From NCBI GenBank assembly GCA_964588495.1, contig CAZPPS010000014.1:1-54456 (forward strand): a stretch of DNA of 54,456 bases, written 5' to 3'. Below, piece after piece: positions 48,772 through 54,456 of the stretch. The notes under the pieces were generated by a model. The model made no database searches. It worked only from the letters and a program-made list of their open reading frames with translations, and was not told where the DNA came from. Source of the DNA: CAVPKN01 sp964588495 (lineage in GTDB: Bacteria > Chlamydiota > Chlamydiia > Chlamydiales > JAAKFR01). The translations under genes were made by a program, and so were the position numbers. Positions within the stretch are counted from its first letter, which is position 1, and each line of letters begins with the position of its first letter.

Positions 48772-49572
48772 CTAATAGTTTACGTAAGCAACCTCAGGTA
48801 GCCGCAAATCCACAATTTTAGGATTTTGCCCTTTAAAGGTGGCTTTGAGTATGGAATAATTGATCAGTTGTTGCCTATAATTTTTTGGATTTAATCTTAA
48901 GATTGTCCCCGTTTTGAGGACAACAATCAGTTCTTTCTTTCCACACGTCGGGGCATGAATTCTCGAAAGATCGATTTTTTTAATGGACGCTTTTCCCAAA
49001 AGATCAAAAAAATCTTCGATCAAATCGAGATGTCCAGCTTCAATTTTTTCCCCCCAAGGGCTTTCAAACTCATTTTTGAGAGAAATCGTGGGCAATTCTT
49101 GCGGCGTATAAAAGGGAGCATAAGGAAAGAAAATCCCCTCTTCATCCATCAAAGTGTTGGCATAGTCTTGGTAAACTAGCAGAGGCGTACGTGCCTTATA
49201 CTGAATCAAGAGGGCGTCGGGTTTCACTTTTTTGAGCTTTACCTCTTTGAGGATGTGGGATGCCAGAAGGCGCTTTTTAGCCTCTAAAAGATCAAAAGGG
49301 CCTAATTTTGAAGGCGAATCGATACTTAAATCTAAAACCTCCGCAAACCAACCCGACGGCAAAGCTGTATGCTCTTCCCCTTTTTGGGAAGAGGTCTGAA
49401 TAATGGCCTGGATCACTTCTGTGCTATGTTCAATTTGCCTTTTTTTAAAGTAACGCCATCCAAAAAAAACGCCCCAGGCAGCTCCTGAGCTCAAAAAAGT
49501 GGCAAGCACAAGGATTAGAGCGGCTTTTTTCCAGCTATAACGTGGGCCTGGCTTAAGAATCAGACTAAACAT
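48772..49572 (-). CDS. ftsQ: cell-division protein FtsQ-like
   Basis: The 266-aa protein has one N-terminal membrane span (about residues 18-38) after a short basic tail, then a POTRA-like region (LLASHILKEVKLKKVKPDAL, LLVYQD) and the C-terminal beta domain. FtsQ links early and late divisome proteins. Sequence identity within the family is low; assignment rests on architecture and on position directly after murC-ddl (it overlaps that gene by 13 bases), matching chlamydial CT764 from memory. Confidence 0.78.
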   Translation of the reverse strand: MFSLILKPGPRYSWKKAALILVLATFLSSGAAWGVFFGWRYFKKRQIEHSTEVIQAIIQTSSQKGEEHTALPSGWFAEVLDLSIDSPSKLGPFDLLEAKKRLLASHILKEVKLKKVKPDALLIQYKARTPLLVYQDYANTLMDEEGIFFPYAPFYTPQELPTISLKNEFESPWGEKIEAGHLDLIEDFFDLLGKASIKKIDLSRIHAPTCGKKELIVVLKTGTILRLNPKNYRQQLINYSILKATFKGQNPKIVDLRLPEVAYVNY

Positions 49573-51977
49573 TTAGTGTGACGTTTTTGCCTTTCATGCC
49601 GCTCTAACGCCAAAATAATCAGCCGATCAAATAACTGCTCCGGCACGACTCCTTCCCTATTCCAGATTTTAGGGAAAAGGCTGAATTGTTGCAGACCAGG
49701 AATTGGATTCATCTCAAAAAGCCAAAACTCCCCTTCTGTGTCTAACAGAAAATCTACCCGTGTCATACCTGAAGAGCCGACCGATTCGTAGGCAAGTTTC
49801 GCAAGCCTTTTTCCCTTCTCAAGAAGTTCAGGAGGTAGATCGGGAGTGACCGTTGTCTTTACCGGCGTGTTTCCATATTTTTTCTGGTAATCGACAAAAT
49901 TACCCTCCGCTAGCTTTTCTCCAGGAGCTGGGGCTACAACTGCATAGCTATGCGTGTTGCCAAGGACAGCAAATTCGAGCTCACGGCAATTCATTTTTCC
50001 CTCTTCAACGAGCACTTGGATATCAAAGCTAAAGGCCAAATGGATCGCCTTGCCAAGCTCTGAGGGCTCATAGACACAACTGATCCCAACACTAGATCCT
50101 AAATGGACAGGTTTTACGTAAACGGGGAAGCTCAGCTCCTTTTCAATCCGCTCAAGCCAATCGTTTTTATTTTCAAGCCAGCTCAAATAGCCAAAAGTCA
50201 GATCTTTAGGAGTTTTAACCCCACCCGCTGCTACAAGCCTTTTAGTCATCACTTTATCCATGCAAATCGCAGCTGCTCGCCAATCGGGGCCCGTATAAGG
50301 TTTATCGAGGATTTCGAAAAATCCTTGCAGTGTCCCATCCTCTCCGTAGGTTCCGTGGAGAATGGGAAGGAAAACGTCACAGAGAGCCAGCTCTTGTGTC
50401 ACTTCGGGATCTAAAATGGAAAACGTGTTTTGGCTACGGATGACACTTTCGGTGCGCAATTGCTCTTCAGCCTCGTTTCCTAAAATCCATCTCCCCTCTT
50501 TGTTGATCCCAAAATAGCGAACATTATAAAGATCGGGATTCAATGAGTTGCCCACAAAGCGGGAAGAGCGCAAAGAGATTTCATGCTCACACGATCTCCC
50601 GCCAAAGATCAGCCCTATATTGAGCTTTTTCGGTGAAAAATCTTTGAGTAATTCAGAATGTAGACGATTGATATCCCCAGCTCCTAAAGTTAAAACCACA
50701 TCGTGGGGCCGCAAAATAATCTTCAAATTTTCACACAGATTTTCGCGCGCGGCATAACTGGTGGGAACAGTCGAAAATTTTTGGATATTTTCAGCAAGAA
50801 GCTCTCCATTGAGCCCTTCTATAGGCTGTTCCTGGGCAGAATAGATATCAGTAACCAAAAGGAAATCTGCCAGATCAAAACTTGTGCAAAAGTCCTCGAA
50901 AAGCTCTTTTACGCGGCTGTATCTGTGTGGTTGAAACACCACAACGAGTCTTCTTTCTTTGACAGCATCTTTGACCGCTTTGATCGTTGTCAGGATTTCT
51001 GTTGGGTGGTGGGCATAATCATCTAAAAAAAGAATGCCTCCCGTTCCCCCTTTTTTTTCAGCACGCCTTGCAACTCCCGGGAAATGCTTCAAAGCGAGTC
51101 GGATTTTTTCTTCAGGAATTCCTAAACGCAAGCTTAAGCCAAAAACGGCTGCGGCATTGAGAGCGTTATGTGTCCCAATTACAGAAACTGTAATTTCGCT
51201 GTAGGTTTTTCCTTCGAAATGGAGATCAAACTGGATGCTCCACTCTTTTTGTTTGAAACGCTCAATCTTTAAAGCGTTTTGCGCGCCAAAACCGTAAGAA
51301 ACTCCCTTTTGATTAGATAGAAGGGCCAATTTTTCATCATCTCCACAATAAAAAAGGAGATTTTCATGCTTGACCTTTGCAAAAAATTGTCTGAAAGCAT
51401 CTTCCAGGGCACTTTCTGTTTTGTAGTAATCGAGATGTTCAGCCTCAATATTTGTGACAATGGCCCCAGAAGGTGTATAATTTAAAAAAGAGCCATCGCT
51501 TTCATCAGCTTCAGCTACAAAATAGCTCCCCTTGCCAAGCCGTCCATTAGTTCCTGCAAGAAGTCCTCCAAGAGCAAATGTGGGGTCAAGTCCTGCCTCA
51601 ATGAGCACATTTGTCAATAAAGAAGAGGTTGTCGTTTTTCCATGCGTTCCAGAAACTGCCAGAGTTTGATAGCCTCGCATGAGCTGCGCAAGGAGCTCAG
51701 AGCGGTGTAAAAGGGGTCTTTTGAGCTGCAAAGCTGCGGAATATTCAGGATTTTCTTTTTGGATTTGGGAATTAAAAATGACAGTGTCATGTTCCGAGAT
51801 GTGGTGCTCAGAGTGCCCTTTATGGACATAAGCCCCTTTGGATTTCAGTTTTTCTGTTGTCTCATTTAAAGAGAGATCGCTTCCTGAAACAGGAAGGTGT
51901 TTATCTAGCAAAATCTGCGCAAGGGCGCTCATTCCAATGCCGCCGATGCCAATGAAGTGATATTTTTCTCTAGTCAT
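49560..51977 (-). CDS. murC/ddl: bifunctional UDP-N-acetylmuramate-alanine ligase / D-alanine-D-alanine ligase
   Basis: Residues 1-455 are MurC: GIGGIGMSALAQILL (nucleotide binding), SGTHGKTTTSSLL (ATP P-loop) and DDYAHHPTEI. Residues 460-805 are Ddl: GLIFGGRSCEHEISLRS, HGTYGEDGTLQGFFE, VKPVHLGSSVGIS and FEMNPIPGLQ. One polypeptide adds L-Ala to UDP-MurNAc and makes D-Ala-D-Ala. The fusion is typical of Chlamydiae. The gene overlaps murG by 8 bases and ftsQ by 13. Confidence 0.97.
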   Translation of the reverse strand: MTREKYHFIGIGGIGMSALAQILLDKHLPVSGSDLSLNETTEKLKSKGAYVHKGHSEHHISEHDTVIFNSQIQKENPEYSAALQLKRPLLHRSELLAQLMRGYQTLAVSGTHGKTTTSSLLTNVLIEAGLDPTFALGGLLAGTNGRLGKGSYFVAEADESDGSFLNYTPSGAIVTNIEAEHLDYYKTESALEDAFRQFFAKVKHENLLFYCGDDEKLALLSNQKGVSYGFGAQNALKIERFKQKEWSIQFDLHFEGKTYSEITVSVIGTHNALNAAAVFGLSLRLGIPEEKIRLALKHFPGVARRAEKKGGTGGILFLDDYAHHPTEILTTIKAVKDAVKERRLVVVFQPHRYSRVKELFEDFCTSFDLADFLLVTDIYSAQEQPIEGLNGELLAENIQKFSTVPTSYAARENLCENLKIILRPHDVVLTLGAGDINRLHSELLKDFSPKKLNIGLIFGGRSCEHEISLRSSRFVGNSLNPDLYNVRYFGINKEGRWILGNEAEEQLRTESVIRSQNTFSILDPEVTQELALCDVFLPILHGTYGEDGTLQGFFEILDKPYTGPDWRAAAICMDKVMTKRLVAAGGVKTPKDLTFGYLSWLENKNDWLERIEKELSFPVYVKPVHLGSSVGISCVYEPSELGKAIHLAFSFDIQVLVEEGKMNCRELEFAVLGNTHSYAVVAPAPGEKLAEGNFVDYQKKYGNTPVKTTVTPDLPPELLEKGKRLAKLAYESVGSSGMTRVDFLLDTEGEFWLFEMNPIPGLQQFSLFPKIWNREGVVPEQLFDRLIILALERHERQKRHTKCLV

Positions 51978-53034
51978 GAATAATGTCCTGAATTAACGAG
52001 GCAAGTGTCTTAGTTTTGCGACCCTGTTTAAAATCCCGAATATTTTGCTTAAAAAATGGACAATTTGTCAGCATTTCTTGAATGTGTCGAAACAAAATTT
52101 CTCCTGTCAGCTCTTTTTCTTTATACATCTTTCCCCCTTTCACTTGCGACACAAAATGCGCCCCATTTTCTTCCTGATGATTGTCTGTGGCAAATGGATA
52201 GGGAATCAAAAGTGCGGGCAGCTCATATTCGATGAGTTCGTTGACAGTCGATGCTCCTGCCCGTGTAATTGCTAAATCTGCGAGCTGCATCGCAAGATCC
52301 ATGCGGGGCTCGAACGATTTGACGCAAGCCTTGATTTGAAGCTCATAATACGTTTTGCGGGCATTTTCTGCCCTCTCTTCGTTGCCTGCAAGGTGGATTA
52401 CCTGAATCGCGTCTAATTTAGAGACAGCGTCGAGAAAAAGAGCGTTTAGCCGAACAGCTCCCGAGGAGCCTCCAAAGACCAAAAGTGTGGTTTTGTCAGG
52501 TTCCAGTCCAAAATAGTGCAAACACTCTTCTTTTGTAGCTTCTGCCCTTTTCCTCAAAGGAAACAGAACTTCCTCCCCTCGTCCTTTCAACAATGAGCGT
52601 GTGATCGGAAAACTGATGGTGGTTTCTTTGGCATAAGGGGCAAAAAAACGGTTCACTCTACCGGGAATGGCATTTTGTTCGTGCAACACAAAGGGAATTT
52701 TTTCCAAAATGGCCCCTAAAAGTATCGGAAGGGTAAAAAAGCTACCAAAGCCCACAATTAAATCGGGCTTGAATTGCCGGATAATTTTTTGGCTTTGACG
52801 CAAACCCTTGTAAATTTTGGTAGAACCTTTGAGCAGTTGAAGGGGTTTTGAAAATGAAAACGTGGCACATGCGATTTCTTCAAACGCAAACTGTGTACGA
52901 TCGAAATAATGGCTTTGAGATAGCCCTCCAGCCACAAACAGGATTTCCGCTGTGGCAAGTGTTTCAGCCAGACTTTGCGCTGGAAAGAGATGTCCTCCTG
53001 TCCCCCCTGCGCTTAATATGATCCTCTTTTTCAT
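51970..53034 (-). CDS. murG: UDP-GlcNAc:lipid I glycosyltransferase MurG
   Basis: The 354-aa protein begins MKKRIILSAGGTGGHLFPAQ, with the GGTGGH donor site, and has LHEQNAIPGRVNR, VFGGSSGAVRLN and the late TRAGASTVNELI motif. It makes lipid II at the inner membrane. The frame is open to 53130, but the extra 32 codons are encoded by an AACCCG-ended repeat element and are not conserved, so 53034 is the start. No clear ribosome-binding site is left upstream because the repeat abuts the gene. Confidence 0.95.
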   Translation of the reverse strand: MKKRIILSAGGTGGHLFPAQSLAETLATAEILFVAGGLSQSHYFDRTQFAFEEIACATFSFSKPLQLLKGSTKIYKGLRQSQKIIRQFKPDLIVGFGSFFTLPILLGAILEKIPFVLHEQNAIPGRVNRFFAPYAKETTISFPITRSLLKGRGEEVLFPLRKRAEATKEECLHYFGLEPDKTTLLVFGGSSGAVRLNALFLDAVSKLDAIQVIHLAGNEERAENARKTYYELQIKACVKSFEPRMDLAMQLADLAITRAGASTVNELIEYELPALLIPYPFATDNHQEENGAHFVSQVKGGKMYKEKELTGEILFRHIQEMLTNCPFFKQNIRDFKQGRKTKTLASLIQDIIHD

Positions 53035-53037
53035 GGC

Positions 53038-53208
53038 TAACCCGTATTTCTCATAAATTCTCGGTGCAAATCGTACTTCTGTTAGCCGAGATTCTCCGAC
53101 AGACAGGTGAGGACAGTGTTCATGCAACACGACCTCATCTGCCTTTCGGTGAAGATCGGCTGACAGAATGTGCGAGGTGCCCGCGAATTTGTGAGAAATG
53201 CGGGTTAA
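53038..53208. repeat. AACCCG-ended inverted-repeat element, copy B
   Basis: Ends AACCCGTATTTCTCATAAAT and inverse AACCCGCATTTCTCACAAAT match copy A at 34443-34613. The core GAGGACAGTGTTCATGCAAC is the reverse complement of the copy A core, so B lies in opposite orientation. It separates murG from ftsW and supplies the last codons and stop of ftsW. Confidence 0.8.
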
Positions 53209-54288
53209 CCCCTCGAATTGTCAAAAGGATACTCACTCCAATAATATTGGCAATTAAAGAAGTGCCCCCCTGACTAAAAAAAGGAAGATTCACCCCTTTG
53301 CTGGGAAGAAGCCCTGAGACAACACCGAGGTTTAGAAAGGCCTGCAGGGAAATTNNNNNNNNNNTAAAAACGTGATGCTGGCGGCCAAACAGGCTCCCCC
53401 CAAAGTCTGACATTTCATCGCAATCGAAAATCCGGCAAAGGTGAAGAGCATGTAGAGCACAATCAAAAGCAAAATGCCGATAAAGCCAAACTCTTCGGCA
53501 TAGATCGCGGCAATGTAGTCATTTTGCGCTTCAGGCAGATAGGTCAGTTTTTGAAGACTAGCTCCTGGACCCCGGCCTAGAAGGCCTCCTGAGCCTGCCG
53601 CAATCTTCGCTTGGTGCGGTTGGTGCCCTTTCCCCTTCAGATCGAGCTCGGGATGGAGATACACTTGAATACGTCCTCTCACATAAGGAAGCTGCCACGC
53701 TGCGACAGTTCCTACAGCAATCATTAAAAGCATCGGAAGAGCCCAAAATTTGAAGCGGATACGGCTTAAAAAAAAGAGGGGGATTAAAGAGGCTCCCATG
53801 ACAGCGCATGTCCCATTATCTGGCTCAATCATGACAAGAAACATAGGAACTGCAAGAAATGCCACAATCTTGCAAAAGGCCAAAAAAGAGACTTCCTCAC
53901 CTTGTTTTTTCAAAAACCAGTCGATATAGGCCATCGGAATGAGATATTTGACAAATTCAGAGGGCTGAAAGGTAAAGCCCCCAAGCCCCAGCCATCGATG
54001 GGCCCCATTGCACACCTTTCCAATGCCGGGGACAAACACGAGAAGAAGCGCAAAAACACTCAAGACTAACAAAAAGGGGGCGAGCCGCAAAAGGTGCGCA
54101 TACCCAATCTGGCTGATCGTCAAAGCCCCTATGAGCCCGATGGCGGCATAGATAATCTGTTTCAGAAAGGCTTGATGGACGTTGCGGTCAAGGGAACGAT
54201 CGAGAATTTCTGCTGAGCTCGTATTGAATACCATCATCAATCCAAGAGCAAAAATCAGCGTCACACAAACAAAAATCAATAACCGCAT
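53135..54288 (-). CDS. ftsW: FtsW-like lipid II polymerase, interrupted by an assembly gap
   Basis: A SEDS-family membrane protein: MRLLIFVCVTLIFALGLMMV, NGAHRWLGLGGFTFQPSEF, PDNGTCAVMGA and, after the gap, QAFLNLGVVSGLLPSKGVNL, PFFSQGGTSLIANIIG. About ten spans are expected. FtsW polymerises lipid II at the septum. The frame is open to 54345, but the extra residues (ARARSRARK) come from a GGGCAC hexamer run, so ATG 54288 is used. Ten N at 53355-53364 shift the frame. The C-terminus (NPHFSQIRGHLAHSVS) derives from a repeat element. Confidence 0.85.
53355..53364. other. assembly gap of 10 N
   Basis: Ten N inside ftsW. Joining the flanks with a one-base overlap restores the frame TFLISLQAFLNLG, so the true gap may be zero. 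Confidence 0.95.
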
Positions 54289-54301
54289 ATCTTTCCCAAA
54301 T

Positions 54302-54345
54302 TTTCGTGCCCGTGAGCGTGCCCGTGCCGGTGCCCGAAAAACCAT
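54302..54345. repeat. GGGCAC hexamer run upstream of ftsW
   Basis: GTGCCCGTGAGCGTGCCCGT and GCCGGTGCCCG form imperfect hexamer repeats just upstream of the ftsW start. Confidence 0.65.
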
Positions 54346-54403
54346 GATACAGATAAAGAGCGCTGGTGGCTAGAATCTAAAAGTGCATGATAGGAAGGAT
54401 TTG

Positions 54404-54456
54404 CTTGATAGGCTTGATAATTAATATATATTTTTTTTCTTATCATGCCTATCAAG
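54404..54456. repeat. inverted repeat at window edge
   Basis: CTTGATAGGCTTGATAA (54404-54420) and TTATCATGCCTATCAAG (54440-54456) pair with one mismatch around an AT-rich loop. The sequence ends at the window edge, so it may be part of a longer element. Confidence 0.65.

Noticed and set aside
53035..53130. N-terminal extension of MurG
   Set aside because: Encoded by a repeat element; the conserved GGTGGH start lies at the ATG at 53034.
1..54456. CRISPR array, tRNA or rRNA genes, intact transposase
   Set aside because: No regularly spaced repeats, cloverleaf sequences, rRNA segments or complete transposase frames were seen on either strand.

Overview
The window is from the chromosome of an environmental chlamydia (phylum Chlamydiota, probably order Parachlamydiales). 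The right half carries a backbone that, from memory, follows Chlamydia trachomatis CT760-CT776: ftsW, murG, a fused murC-ddl, ftsQ, a STAS anti-anti-sigma factor, miaA, mqnC, a coiled-coil protein, ybeB/rsfS, fabF, a Nudix hydrolase, ppa, leucine dehydrogenase, cysQ and an acyltransferase/acyl-ACP synthetase. The MurC-Ddl fusion and the futalosine-type menaquinone enzyme MqnC fit Chlamydiae. No tRNA, rRNA, CRISPR array or intact insertion sequence was seen.

Region 1 (1-5050): three tandem minus-strand genes for permuted papain-like (NlpC/P60- or LRAT-like) proteins, a 583-aa orphan protein, a stray copy of the 5' end of the rhs gene and an SRPBCC protein. Region 2 (5163-16740): a 1865-aa Sec-type RHS-repeat polymorphic toxin followed by a dense array of immunity-type genes (membrane protein, DUF7674-like, several Imm53-like, DUF7660-like and unnamed small proteins). 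Several immunity genes are preceded by short stubs that look like the C-termini of lost toxins, with the toxin stop overlapping the immunity start (ATGA). A 1.1-kb direct repeat brackets the array. Region 3 (16739-23257): a zinc-ribbon/nuclease repeat protein, a possible HEPN protein, a methyltransferase and two paralogous membrane proteins.

Region 4 (23264-38853): the conserved aas/cysQ, ldh/ppa and nudix pairs, split by two species-specific islands. One holds four tandem F-box-like genes, likely host-directed effectors. The other holds three tandem paralogues of a small membrane protein, followed by a candidate structured RNA with its own terminator and a large nested palindrome. Region 5 (38854-54456): the housekeeping backbone for fatty-acid synthesis (fabF), NAD synthesis (nadD), ribosome silencing (rsfS), menaquinone (mqnC), tRNA modification (miaA) and the division/peptidoglycan cluster (ftsQ, murC-ddl, murG, ftsW).

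Intergenic spaces are rich in palindromic repeats of several families: an AACCCG-ended element of about 170 bp, a GATAGAAAGG-ended element, nested CACAGAG palindromes, GGCGGCGA hairpins and GGGCAC hexamer runs. Some of these extend into open reading frames and create false N-terminal extensions for murG, ftsW and the HAD gene. A 10-N assembly gap interrupts ftsW.
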